In this document: positions 16,733 to 25,675 of the stretch, piece after piece
How positions within the stretch are numbered: position 1 is the stretch's first letter
Layout: each line of letters begins with the position of its first letter
From: Sphingomonadales bacterium
Lineage (GTDB): Bacteria; Pseudomonadota; Alphaproteobacteria; Sphingomonadales; Sphingomonadaceae
Length of the DNA: 60,041 bases
NCBI GenBank assembly: GCA_027483465.1
Contig: JAIXUQ010000007.1
Coordinates: 1 to 60,041 of the forward strand
Direction of reading: 5' to 3'
The notes under the pieces: generated by a model
What the model was told of the DNA's origin: nothing
The model's database searches: none
What the model saw: only the letters and a program-made list of their open reading frames with translations
Program-made: the position numbers and the translations under genes

Positions 16733-17461
16733 ATGCCTCTCTATCCCATCGATATCGAAAAGCGCCTCAAGGCCCTGCAGCGCCAGGCACGGCACGAGGC
16801 GGAAGGCGCGCCCTACGTTATCTATGCCCTTCTCGATCCTGGTGAGCCCGGCCTGCAGTTTGCAGAGGGTCCGTTCAACGGTATCCCGTTCTATGTCGGG
16901 CAAAGCTGCGAAATCGAGTGTCGACTGGGTCGGCATTTCCGAAAATCGCAGAAGCTCAACCCGGATTCCCAAATGGTCCATCGGCACATAGCGCGATTGT
17001 TCGCGATCGGCAGACTGCCGCGGCTTGCCATTCTCGAGACGGCCCAGACGCGCAGCCAAAGCCTGATGGCTGAATTGCGGTGGGGGCAGCGCCTGATGCG
17101 CGACGGGTATGAGCTGGCGAACACCAGCCCGGATATTGGCCGGATCATGGGTGTCGAAGAATTGACTGCCTGGCTGGATTTCCGTCGGTCATCGATGCTC
17201 GCCAGCGAGGCAGCACGGGAAGGGATCGTCATTGTTCACACCTGCACATGTGGACATGTGAACAGGTGGATCGACCCGGCGGACTATGTGGCGTGTTGGC
17301 CAAAGCGGTTGCGGGTCTCGAAAATCGCCAGTCGAACACAGCAATGCCCCGGCTGCGGCGAGGATTGCGAATGGTGGCTGGATGATCGCGAACTGCTCGC
17401 TTCGAGGTTTGGCCCAAGCTACCTGAATACCTGTTCCAGCTTGGCCTTGCGTCGCGCATGA
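16733..17461 (+). CDS. GIY-YIG-like nuclease with C-terminal zinc-binding motifs
   Basis: This 242-aa protein has its start fixed by AAGGAG in front of MPLYPIDIEKRL; the upstream 59 codons look like non-coding read-through. Residues 27-56 read YVIYALL...FYVG, matching the GIY-YIG core. Arg64 (RLGRH) and Glu114 (AELRWGQ) are at suitable distances for the conserved Arg and metal-binding Glu. The C-terminal part has CTC (171-173) and CPGC-x3-C (205-212), probably a zinc ribbon. Family members are single-strand-nicking endonucleases. The gene converges with the YgjP-like gene and overlaps its 3' end by 43 bases. Confidence 0.55.
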   Translation: MPLYPIDIEKRLKALQRQARHEAEGAPYVIYALLDPGEPGLQFAEGPFNGIPFYVGQSCEIECRLGRHFRKSQKLNPDSQMVHRHIARLFAIGRLPRLAILETAQTRSQSLMAELRWGQRLMRDGYELANTSPDIGRIMGVEELTAWLDFRRSSMLASEAAREGIVIVHTCTCGHVNRWIDPADYVACWPKRLRVSKIASRTQQCPGCGEDCEWWLDDRELLASRFGPSYLNTCSSLALRRA

Positions 17462-18129
17462 TCGGGCATCAGCTTCCCTAGCAGGTGGGCAAACTCCGGC
17501 CCGTGATTTGGGTGTGGGAGGTGGCAAAGCTCGTGGGTGATCACATAGTCGATCAGTGGCACCGGCACTTGCACCAGAACATGGTTGAGCACGAGGCTAT
17601 GCGACGCTGGAACATAGCTTCCCCAGCGACGCTCCATTTCGACGATCTTCAGCTTGGGGCGCTTGAAGTCGGAAACAAATGGCTGAATGCAAGCCGATAA
17701 TCGTTCGGAGAAGATGCGGTAGCCCTGAAGCTCATACCAGCGCACCAGGCGATTTCGAATCCTGCTCGGTTCATCTGAAGCCACGCCGCCAACAATGATT
17801 CGATCGTCCTCGCGGCGGGTGCCTTGTGCCTCCGGATCAACCCGCAATCGGTATTGGCGGCCGAGAAAATAGTGGGTTTCACCAGGGATGTATCGGCGAG
17901 GGGGCAAGGGCGGCGTGCGCAAGACAGACTCATCGACCTTGTCGAGGATCCATGAGGCTCGCTTGCGCAGAATGGCTTCGATCTGGCTTGCTTCGGCTGC
18001 CTCAGGGGCTGTGACCACAACGCTGCCGTCGGGCTTTACAGAGATTCCCAAGGTCTTTCGCGCAGATCTGCGGAGCGTGTAGTCGAACGCTTCCGTGCCG
18101 ATCTCCAATCGCCCGGACACTTGGGTCAT
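17419..18129 (-). CDS. YgjP-like (DUF45/SprT-type) zinc metallopeptidase of the R-M operon
   Basis: This 236-aa protein carries HELCH (His199, Glu200, His203) followed by His209, the zinc site of the YgjP/M48-like metal-dependent hydrolase family, and the family signature ERRWGSY at 167-172. The start overlaps the hsdR stop, so it is the last gene of the type I restriction operon. Such genes are very often found directly after hsdR; their contribution is unknown, with proteolysis of a restriction subunit a common guess. The 3' end overlaps the convergent GIY-YIG gene. Confidence 0.85.
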   Translation of the reverse strand: MTQVSGRLEIGTEAFDYTLRRSARKTLGISVKPDGSVVVTAPEAAEASQIEAILRKRASWILDKVDESVLRTPPLPPRRYIPGETHYFLGRQYRLRVDPEAQGTRREDDRIIVGGVASDEPSRIRNRLVRWYELQGYRIFSERLSACIQPFVSDFKRPKLKIVEMERRWGSYVPASHSLVLNHVLVQVPVPLIDYVITHELCHLPHPNHGPEFAHLLGKLMPDHARRKAKLEQVFR

Positions 18130-21100
18130 TGGGCCGCGAGCTTTCTGGCGCGGGCAATGGCCTGATCGAGCATCTCATCGATCAGATCGAAATCGAGCCC
18201 GTACTGACCCCTCTTGTTCTTGATCTCATCGATCAGGAAATCATCCATGTCCTGCCGCATCAGCTTTTCGATGTCGGCATCGTTGGTCCAGCCCACGCGG
18301 GCGTGCCGACTAATGATGTTCGCGAACTCGAGAGCGATGAGCGACGCAATATCTTCGGTCTGGGCGCCCGAGATTTCACGCATGGACGCGGCAGCCTGCC
18401 GATACAGCGCGCTGGTCAAGGGCGTGCCGCGAACCGCTTCGGGCAGGTCACCGCCGCCCTGCCCCTGAGACTCGCGCACGACAGTGGCACGCACTTCCTG
18501 CGCCTGGTTGAGGTATTCGGCCTCGCTCAGACGCCCCTCGCGGAAAGCGTCGATGATTTCCTGAACCATGCGCGAGAAGCGGGCATATAGCGCGGGGTCT
18601 TCCTCCATTCGCTCGTTGATGGTGCGGGTTGCTGCAGAAAGAATGGTGTCGGCGACTGAGGCTGGGCTTCCGCTCTGCCCTTCGACCACCTGCCGGAAGC
18701 TCTGATCGTCGAAGATATCGACGGGGGGAACCACGGACATCAGTTCGCTGGCATCGATATGCTTGTCGAGCAGCGCGCGGATGGCGGCCTGATAGCGGCG
18801 ATAGTCGTAATCCTCGTCAGCGTCGCCGTACCGAAGGCGGACCGCGCGGCGCAACTCCTCGAAGCGCTTGAGGTCCGCCTTGTAGTTGGCAATGACCCGC
18901 TCTTCGGTCTCTTCGATCCATTGCTGGCATGAGAACGCAGTCTGCAGGGTGCGTGCGAACGCACTCAACCTTTCATAGAAGCGCCTGCGGGTCAGCTCCT
19001 CGCGCAGGTGAAGCTGATAGGCTTCCATGTCGAACGCATTGCCGATGCCCTTGAACATATCGAGCAGCGCGGCATGCCGGTCTGGCAAAAGCTCTGCCTC
19101 ATCGTGAAGCGAAAGCATGGCCTGCGCGACGTCACTTTCGTCATAGCCCGCGAACTCGCGATAGCTGGTCAGCGCCTGATCGAGGTTGCCAAGGCTCCCG
19201 ACATAATCGACAATCCGGCCATGGTCCTTCTCGTGCAGCGGGCGGCCCATTTCGTCTTCTTCGCTTGACGAGAACAACCGGTTCACCCGCGCAATCGCCT
19301 GCAACAGCTTATGTTCGCGCAGTTCCTTGGCGAGATAGAGCGTCTGGTTGCGCGGCGCGTCGAAGCCGGTGAGCAGCTTGTCGACCACGATCAGCACATC
19401 AACCCCGGTGCCGGCGATGAACGCCCGGATCGTGTCCTTCTCAAAGGTCTTGAGCGGCTGCAACGCCGTCACCTGCTTGAGGTAAGCCTTGACGACATCA
19501 TCCTCGTCCTCGGCACCCACGGCTTCGTGGCCCTGCCGGTCGTCTTCTTCGGAGATGATGACCGCGCTGGTCACGAGCCCGGTTTCGTCGAGCAGTTTCT
19601 TGAGCAGCACCGCTTCCCGCTTGAACGGGGCGACCAGCTGCGCCTTGTACGGCGTGCCACGCAGGTTGCGGTCGAAATCGTTGGCGACGTCCCACGCCAC
19701 TTCCTGAAGCCAGGGCTTCACCCCCTGAACCACCTGCGCCCGGGCCATGCGCTTCTTGAGATCGGCGCACTGGTCGGCCGAAAGTTCCCGCGTCACGCGG
19801 TCGAACCACTTGTCGAGCGGGGCCTGCTGCACCGTCATGTCGACATGGCGACCCTCGTAAAGCAGCCGGACCACCGCCTTGTCCTCAACGGCGCGATCAA
19901 TCTTGTAGTCGTGGATCAACCCGCCGAACCGGTCGAAGGTGCTCTTTTCCGACTTGAGCAGGGGCGTGCCGGTGAAGCCGATATAAGCGGCACGCGGCAG
20001 CACCTTGCGCATCTGTGCGTGCAGGCTGTCGATATCGGTGACGGCCTGACTGCGATGGCTTTCGTCGACCAGCACGAAGATGTCCTGATCGTCGTCCACG
20101 AACTGACCGGCAGCGGCGAGGCCTGAACGGAACTTGTGGATCAGCGTTGTGACCACCGCGCGCTTTTCCCGGAGCAGCCGGATCAGCTCCTTGCCTGTCG
20201 CGGCCTGTTCGGGCGACTTGCCGGTGTCGCGGAAGGTGCCGGTAAGCTGGTCGTCGAGATCGACGCGGTCGGTTACCAGGATCAGCCGCGCGCGGGGATA
20301 GGCACGCTCGATCGCGCCCGCCAGCATCACCATGGTGAGCGACTTGCCAGACCCCTGCGTGTGCCAGATAACACCCCCGGCGCGCTTGCCCGCCTTATCG
20401 ACCTGCGCCACGCGCTCCAGCGTGCGCTCCACGCCGAAGAACTGCTGGTAGCGGGCGACCTTCTTCACGCCATTATCGAACAGGGTAAAGCCGCGCACGA
20501 TCTTGAGCAGGCGCTCGGGCGTGCAGAGGCCGATCAGCGTGCGGTCGAGTTCCGTGGGCAGGCGCCCGCCGCTGCCAGCATCCATCAGACGGTCATGGGC
20601 GCGGCGGAATGGGCTGAAATCGGTCCAGATCCGCGCCGCCTCTTCCGGGTCGAGCCCGCGGTTGACGCGCATGTGCAACTCACCCTCGCCATAGCCTTCC
20701 TCGCGCCAATGTGCCCAGAAGGGGGCGGGGGTGCCGGTGGTGGCATAGCGCGGGGCGCTGTCGTTGGCGGCAATCAGCAGCTGCCCAGGCACGAAAAGCC
20801 GTGGGATTTCGCCATCCGGGTTCTGGTTGCGGATCATCTGGCTGACGCCCTCGGCGGTGGCGACGGCGCTCTTCTTCACCTCGATCACCACCAGCGGCAC
20901 GCCGTTGACGAACAGCACGATGTCGGGCCGCCGGGTATCGTCCCGCCGTTCACGCCGCACTGCGAATTCGCAGGTCATGTGGAAGCGGTTGTTGCTGGGG
21001 TTGTCCCAATCGATGAAGCGCAGCTGCCGCCCCTTGGTCTCCCCCTCGATCGTCATGTCGACCGAGGTGCCGAGCCGCAGCATGTCGCTCGCTCTCCCGT

Positions 21101-21392
21101 TGGCGGTGAGCAGGCCTTCGGAGAGGTTGGCGGCCAAACCCTTCAGTCGGTCCACCGCCTCACGCGCGGCGCTTTCGGTCACAGGATGGCTGCGCCCGCG
21201 CTGGCGCACCGTGTTGAGCGCGAGAATGCGTTCGGCCAGCACATCCTCCAGCACAATGCCGTCAAGCCGCCCACGCCGCTCGGCATCCACCTCGGCGCGG
21301 GGCATGTAGCGCCAGCCATTGCGCGCGAGCGTCATCACAGCGGCGAGCTGCACACCGCCCATTTCCGAGGTCGTGAAGCGGGGCGCGCTCAC
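18126..21392 (-). CDS. hsdR: Type I restriction enzyme, R (motor/nuclease) subunit
   Basis: This 1088-aa protein contains an N-terminal endonuclease domain with the PD-(D/E)xK residues Asp157, Glu171 and Lys173 (RRPDIV, VVIEVKK). It is followed by a superfamily 2 helicase motor with Walker A QGSGKS (Lys350) and the DESH box at 443-446. HsdR translocates DNA toward the M2S complex and cleaves unmodified DNA away from the target. It is translationally coupled to the small Cys4 gene upstream and the YgjP gene downstream. Length and motifs are full and normal. Confidence 0.95.
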   Translation of the reverse strand: MSAPRFTTSEMGGVQLAAVMTLARNGWRYMPRAEVDAERRGRLDGIVLEDVLAERILALNTVRQRGRSHPVTESAAREAVDRLKGLAANLSEGLLTANGRASDMLRLGTSVDMTIEGETKGRQLRFIDWDNPSNNRFHMTCEFAVRRERRDDTRRPDIVLFVNGVPLVVIEVKKSAVATAEGVSQMIRNQNPDGEIPRLFVPGQLLIAANDSAPRYATTGTPAPFWAHWREEGYGEGELHMRVNRGLDPEEAARIWTDFSPFRRAHDRLMDAGSGGRLPTELDRTLIGLCTPERLLKIVRGFTLFDNGVKKVARYQQFFGVERTLERVAQVDKAGKRAGGVIWHTQGSGKSLTMVMLAGAIERAYPRARLILVTDRVDLDDQLTGTFRDTGKSPEQAATGKELIRLLREKRAVVTTLIHKFRSGLAAAGQFVDDDQDIFVLVDESHRSQAVTDIDSLHAQMRKVLPRAAYIGFTGTPLLKSEKSTFDRFGGLIHDYKIDRAVEDKAVVRLLYEGRHVDMTVQQAPLDKWFDRVTRELSADQCADLKKRMARAQVVQGVKPWLQEVAWDVANDFDRNLRGTPYKAQLVAPFKREAVLLKKLLDETGLVTSAVIISEEDDRQGHEAVGAEDEDDVVKAYLKQVTALQPLKTFEKDTIRAFIAGTGVDVLIVVDKLLTGFDAPRNQTLYLAKELREHKLLQAIARVNRLFSSSEEDEMGRPLHEKDHGRIVDYVGSLGNLDQALTSYREFAGYDESDVAQAMLSLHDEAELLPDRHAALLDMFKGIGNAFDMEAYQLHLREELTRRRFYERLSAFARTLQTAFSCQQWIEETEERVIANYKADLKRFEELRRAVRLRYGDADEDYDYRRYQAAIRALLDKHIDASELMSVVPPVDIFDDQSFRQVVEGQSGSPASVADTILSAATRTINERMEEDPALYARFSRMVQEIIDAFREGRLSEAEYLNQAQEVRATVVRESQGQGGGDLPEAVRGTPLTSALYRQAAASMREISGAQTEDIASLIALEFANIISRHARVGWTNDADIEKLMRQDMDDFLIDEIKNKRGQYGLDFDLIDEMLDQAIARARKLAAQ

Positions 21393-21826
21393 TCGTCCAC
21401 ATCCTGCGCGCGGGGATCACCCCCGGCGATGCACTGCCATTCGCCGGGGCGACGCTGGACATAGAGCTGGCCCGAGCCCCAACCTACGGCAACGCCGTCC
21501 CTCGAAAAGCATGCGAAGCACATGTTGGCCCAGGCGCCGATCTGTCGGGTGACACCGTCAGGGTCAGACACCGTCGTGCTATCGAGGCGGGTCTCGCCAT
21601 CGATGAACACCACTTCCTGCGCCAGATCAGCGGAGCACAGGTCGCAGTGCGCAGGCGGATCGACATGCATCGGGTTGGCACCGATCACGCCGACTTCGTC
21701 GAGGCAGACCAGCATCTGCGCCAGCAGGGTCGCATGCCGGGCGCGGAACGCCTTGCGATCATCGAAGCTGGCATAGGGGTTCGCCGCCGCGCGCAGTTCG
21801 TCCACGAAGGTGCCGAAATCGGTCAC
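21389..21826 (-). CDS. Hypothetical Cys4 protein inside the R-M operon
   Basis: This 145-aa protein is encoded between hsdS and hsdR with 4-base overlaps on both sides. Two CxxC pairs (Cys61/Cys64 and Cys103/Cys106) could bind one zinc ion. The rest has no known motif; the C-terminus includes WGSGQLYVQRRPGEWQC. Tight coupling implies it is made together with the restriction subunits. A regulator of HsdR or an accessory assembly factor is conceivable, but the function is unknown. Confidence 0.65.
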   Translation of the reverse strand: MTDFGTFVDELRAAANPYASFDDRKAFRARHATLLAQMLVCLDEVGVIGANPMHVDPPAHCDLCSADLAQEVVFIDGETRLDSTTVSDPDGVTRQIGAWANMCFACFSRDGVAVGWGSGQLYVQRRPGEWQCIAGGDPRAQDVDE

Positions 21827-23016
21827 GCCGCTACCCCGGTGGCACCGAGAAGCAGTGCGTCGATCCTTTCGGACACGCTCAACTGGCCGGTCAGGAGCCT
21901 TTGCATCAAGCCGCGCTTTTGATTGCGGAGTTGGGAAACGATCGCAAGGTTTAAGCCAATCTGTTCTTCGATTGCTTCTAGCGCCGCCGCCACCTTGGCT
22001 TGCTCTGGCAGAGAGGGGAGTGGGACCAACAACTTTGCCAGGTCGGGTGCTTGGATATGCACAACCGAATGTCCCTTGCCTGCGGCTGCCTTCTGCTTGG
22101 CAATCGGCTCAGAGTTCAGAATGTGGGCGAGGTACGCGGCGTTCTGACCATGGTCGGTGAGCACCACTGTGTCGCTTCCTACTACTGCCTCGTCATGGGC
22201 CAGATAAGCGAGAGCCTTCCCGATCTCTTCGGCCGTTTCGCCTGATGCCGCGAAAACGATATCGCCGTAGCGCAGAGGCTTACTCGATCGAGCGCCAGCA
22301 TTGGACGTTCTCGAGAACAAGGTCCGGGTTGTGTCCCGATATTGGGTGTAGATTTCGGCATACCGCAAGCATGGGACGCCGACCTCGGTAAGATCGGACT
22401 TCGGCAACCCTTTGCCCTTCACAAACCTTCCGACGCTACCCAACGCCACCAGTTCAGACACTGGCCGACTGGCATAGTGAAGCGTTAGCCCACGCCTCTG
22501 CTTTTCCTTTGCTGCGATAAGCCTTTCGGCAACTGTGATCGCCTCATCCCAAGCATCGAGGACTGCCGCGATCCGTCGCTGTTCGGCTACGTCAGGCCAT
22601 TGCACCGGAATTTGCAGGAACTCCTTGGGGTATAGACGCAGACGGTCATCCGTCAGCCCATAGGAAAAGGCCCAGAGCAGATAGAGTGCGCGATCCGATT
22701 TCAGCCAGTGTGCAGCAAAGCGGGGATCGAGCGTCGGCTTGGCCCGCATGACGACATAGGCGGGGCTCACATTGACCGGCGCGCTGGCGAGACCAAACGC
22801 GCCCTGCCACATCCGCATCATGTTGTAGGCGATGTCGCCCGGCTCGACGAGCGAATGCTCTTCGTCCGACAGGCTGGTATCCATCTTCCGGTCCATGTCT
22901 TCGCGCAGCACAAGGCCGTCGTTCATGGTAACGGAAGCGAGCGGCAGTCCCGGCGTGCCCTTACGCTTGCTGTGCGTGAAGTAGTAGGAGAGCTTTCGCG
23001 TCTGGGGTTCAGACAT
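21823..23016 (-). CDS. hsdS: Type I restriction enzyme, S (specificity) subunit, full length
   Basis: This 397-aa protein starts at MSEPQTRKL (23016); a longer frame to 23205 is low-complexity read-through. It has the usual layout: target recognition domain 1, a conserved spacer helix (PDVAEQRRIAAVLDAWDEAIT), target recognition domain 2, and a second helix (PSLPEQAKVAAALEAIEEQI). The two domains bind the two halves of a bipartite recognition site and hold two HsdM subunits. The recognition sequence cannot be read from the protein. A second, half-length S gene opens the same operon. Confidence 0.92.
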   Translation of the reverse strand: MSEPQTRKLSYYFTHSKRKGTPGLPLASVTMNDGLVLREDMDRKMDTSLSDEEHSLVEPGDIAYNMMRMWQGAFGLASAPVNVSPAYVVMRAKPTLDPRFAAHWLKSDRALYLLWAFSYGLTDDRLRLYPKEFLQIPVQWPDVAEQRRIAAVLDAWDEAITVAERLIAAKEKQRRGLTLHYASRPVSELVALGSVGRFVKGKGLPKSDLTEVGVPCLRYAEIYTQYRDTTRTLFSRTSNAGARSSKPLRYGDIVFAASGETAEEIGKALAYLAHDEAVVGSDTVVLTDHGQNAAYLAHILNSEPIAKQKAAAGKGHSVVHIQAPDLAKLLVPLPSLPEQAKVAAALEAIEEQIGLNLAIVSQLRNQKRGLMQRLLTGQLSVSERIDALLLGATGVAA

Positions 23017-23263
23017 CGTCCTTCCCCTTGCGCTTGGGCTTCTTCTTCTCCGCCGCGATCCGCTTGGCCGCCTGCGTCGCCTCCAGAAAATGCTGCTCGA
23101 CCGCGCTGGGGGCGTGGAGTTCGGCACGAACCTTTGAGCGAAACTCAATAGTTCGATCCGTAAAATTCGCGGCCAGTTGAAGCGTGGCGAAGTTTTCGCG
23201 GGCAACGTGTAAGGCTTGCTTACAAGTTGGGGTGCGCTGCTGCGGGGATACGTCAGCCAGCAT
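23009..23263 (-). CDS. Small basic hypothetical protein in the R-M operon
   Basis: This 84-aa protein starts at MLADVSPQQR, where AAGGA lies eight bases upstream; two in-frame ATGs at 23269 and 23272 are less well placed. The frame overlaps the end of the dinD-like gene and the start of hsdS. The body is predicted helical (CKQALHVARENFATLQLAANF) and ends in a Lys-rich tail (EKKKPKRKGK). The coupling suggests it is translated with HsdS. No family recognised. Confidence 0.55.
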   Translation of the reverse strand: MLADVSPQQRTPTCKQALHVARENFATLQLAANFTDRTIEFRSKVRAELHAPSAVEQHFLEATQAAKRIAAEKKKPKRKGKDDV

Positions 23264-24119
23264 CGCCATCATCCTTGGGCTTGCGGGCAATTGCCTTTTT
23301 CTGGGCGCGCTCAATTTGCGGGATGCTCTTTGCCGGCGTCGGCAGATGCTCGGGCATGGTGCCACCGAGGTCCTTGATCGTCCTGCGCACAGCCTTGCCG
23401 ACCTCAAGATGGGTGGCGTTGGCGCGCTGCTTGCCGCGAATGCCCTCACGCCGCAGCTTCTCTTCCGTCTGGGTCGCGCGGAACAGGTTGGCCGCAAGCT
23501 CAGTACTGCCCATATGGTCAAGGATCTTCTGGCTTTTCTTCAGCCCCTTGCGCTGGTGGATGTCCTTCGCACCTTCACCGCCATAAAGCCCACGATAGCC
23601 GTGATCCTGAAAGATGGCGTAGTCGAGAGGGGTATCGATGCCAGATTGCTTTGCCGCCGCGCTCAGAGCCTTGTTGTGCTCGGCCATCTCCTGACGCAGC
23701 ATCACGCGGCGTTCGTCCTCGGTCAGCGCCTGGAAATCCTGCTCGTCGCGCAGTTCCTGCCGCCGGGTCTGCGCTGCGAAATAGGTCTGGCCCATCGCAA
23801 TGACGGGCTTGGACGGATCGCCGTTCTGGACTGCCAAATAACAGGCATAACGGGATAGACGGACATCGGCGACCTGCCGCTTCGCGCCCGAGCCGATGTC
23901 GACCATATCGAGGACATCCTCGAAATGGTCCTCCACGTCCTGCCCGCTGTTGCGGCAAGCTTCCTTGGCGCGTTCGATGACCGGCAAAAAGTGGCGGTAT
24001 TCCGAGTATTCCAGCACCCGTGCCAGATCGCGCGCTAGCCAGAATTCCTGCTCGCCATCATCAATACGACGGATGGAGTCGAACGTCAGGTTCGCCCGGT
24101 TGGTAATGTCCTTGGCCAT
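23253..24119 (-). CDS. dinD: DinD-like DNA-damage-inducible protein
   Basis: This 288-aa protein begins MAKDITNRANLTFDSIRR and contains the Bro-N-like helix region FWLARDLARVLEYSEYRHFLPVI, followed by DIGSGAKRQVADVRLSRYACYLAVQNGDP, typical of DinD. E. coli DinD is SOS-regulated and inhibits RecA in vitro. Here the gene is coupled to hsdM (ATGA-type overlap) rather than standing alone. Its presence in R-M operons is recurrent and may link restriction damage to the SOS response. The full length is present. Confidence 0.85.
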   Translation of the reverse strand: MAKDITNRANLTFDSIRRIDDGEQEFWLARDLARVLEYSEYRHFLPVIERAKEACRNSGQDVEDHFEDVLDMVDIGSGAKRQVADVRLSRYACYLAVQNGDPSKPVIAMGQTYFAAQTRRQELRDEQDFQALTEDERRVMLRQEMAEHNKALSAAAKQSGIDTPLDYAIFQDHGYRGLYGGEGAKDIHQRKGLKKSQKILDHMGSTELAANLFRATQTEEKLRREGIRGKQRANATHLEVGKAVRRTIKDLGGTMPEHLPTPAKSIPQIERAQKKAIARKPKDDGDAG

Positions 24120-25675
24120 TAGAGATTCACTCCCAGTTCCTTCAGGAAGCCGTCCATGCGCAGCCTTGTCTCGGCAAGCTGCTTTTCCAGCGCCACAATC
24201 TCGGCCTGAACGGCGGCGATGTCGATTTCAGCTTCGGCCTCGAAGGTGTCGACATAGCGGGGGATGTTGAGGTTGTAGCCATTCTCCCGGATCTGGGCGC
24301 GCTCCACGAGGGCGGCATACCGCTCCACATCCTCGCGCGCCTGATAGGTGGCTACGATCTTGGCGATATGGCCTTCCTCCAGCTCGTTCTGCTTCTTGCC
24401 GGGGGTGAATTCGCGGCTCGCATCGATGAACATGACATCATCAACGCCAGCACGCGCGCCGCCCTTCTCCCGCGAACGGTCGAAGATCACGATGCACACG
24501 GGGATGCCGGTGGAGGGGAACAGCTGAGCGGGCAGACCGATGACCGCGTCGAGCAGGTTCTCCTCGATCAGCTTCTGCCGGATCACACCTTCGGCCGCGC
24601 CCCGGAACAGCACGCCATGCGGCGCGATCAGCGCAACCTTGCCCTCTCGCGGCCGCGCGCTTTCGATCATGTGGCTGACAAAGGCATAATCCCCGCGCGA
24701 CTGCGGCGGCAGGCCGCGGTGGTAGCGATGGAAGCGGTCGTTCTTCGCCGTCTCGCTGCCCCACTTCTTGAGGCTGAAGGGCGGGTTGGCGATCACCCGA
24801 TCAAACCGCATCAGCGCATCTTCGGTCAGGAACTTGGGGTTGGTCAGCGTGTCACCCCATTCGATGCGCGCGCTATCGAGCCCGTGAAGGAACATGTTCA
24901 TGCGGGCCAGCGCCGAGGTCTGGTTGGTGGCCTCCTGCCCGAACAGCGCGACATTCGCTTCGCTGGCGTGGTGCTTGCCTTCCTTCTCCGCCACATACTC
25001 GGCAGCGCGGATCAGCAGCGTGGAAGAACCGCAGGCCGGATCGCAGATACGGTTGCCCGGCTGCGGATCAGCCAGCTTGACTAGCAGCTCGGACACCTTG
25101 CGCGGGGTGAAGAACTCGCCCGCCTTCTTGCCTGCATCACTGGCGAAGCGGGAAATCAGGTAGATGTAGGTTTCGCCGATCACGTCTTCGGCGGTGTCCT
25201 TGCCCGAGAATCGCGAGGGCGAGAAATCGAGCGCCGGCTTGTGGAAGGTGTCGAACAGATCCTTCACGCGGCGGTTGCGATCGGCCGTTTCGCCAAGATT
25301 GTTGCGGCTGTTGAAGTCCACTGCCGTGAGCACGTTCTCCAGCTTCGCAAGGTTCGCATCCTCGATCGCTTCGAGGGCGATGTTGACCAGCTCACCAATG
25401 TTCTCGGCGTTACGCTGCGGGTAGAGGTCATGGAAGCTGGTGCCGTCAGGGAGCTGGAAGCGGAAGCGCGAAAGGCGGCGGGCGATCCGCGTTTCGTCAC
25501 CATCATACTGCTCGGCAGCCTGCTTGCGCTCGTCGGCCCAGATGTCGCTCAGGTACTTCCAGAACAGGAAGACAAGGATGTAGTCCTTGTAGTTGGCGGC
25601 ATCGATTGTGCCACGGAACGTGTCGCAGGCATCCCATGCGGCCTTGTTGACGTCGGACTGTTTGACGGGGGTCAT
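24119..25675 (-). CDS. hsdM: Type I restriction-modification system, M (methyltransferase) subunit
   Basis: This 518-aa protein starts at MTPVKQSDVN, with its ATG overlapping the stop of the half-length S gene (ATGA). It is an N6-adenine methyltransferase: the SAM-binding motif DPACGSS at 212-218 and catalytic NPPF at 297-300, with the HsdM N-terminal helical domain (DTFRGTIDAANYKDYILVFLFWKYLSD region) in front. The C-terminal coiled coil (EAEIDIAAVQAEIVALEKQLAETR) contacts HsdS. It modifies host DNA at the site selected by HsdS and is required for restriction. Confidence 0.95.
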   Translation of the reverse strand: MTPVKQSDVNKAAWDACDTFRGTIDAANYKDYILVFLFWKYLSDIWADERKQAAEQYDGDETRIARRLSRFRFQLPDGTSFHDLYPQRNAENIGELVNIALEAIEDANLAKLENVLTAVDFNSRNNLGETADRNRRVKDLFDTFHKPALDFSPSRFSGKDTAEDVIGETYIYLISRFASDAGKKAGEFFTPRKVSELLVKLADPQPGNRICDPACGSSTLLIRAAEYVAEKEGKHHASEANVALFGQEATNQTSALARMNMFLHGLDSARIEWGDTLTNPKFLTEDALMRFDRVIANPPFSLKKWGSETAKNDRFHRYHRGLPPQSRGDYAFVSHMIESARPREGKVALIAPHGVLFRGAAEGVIRQKLIEENLLDAVIGLPAQLFPSTGIPVCIVIFDRSREKGGARAGVDDVMFIDASREFTPGKKQNELEEGHIAKIVATYQAREDVERYAALVERAQIRENGYNLNIPRYVDTFEAEAEIDIAAVQAEIVALEKQLAETRLRMDGFLKELGVNL

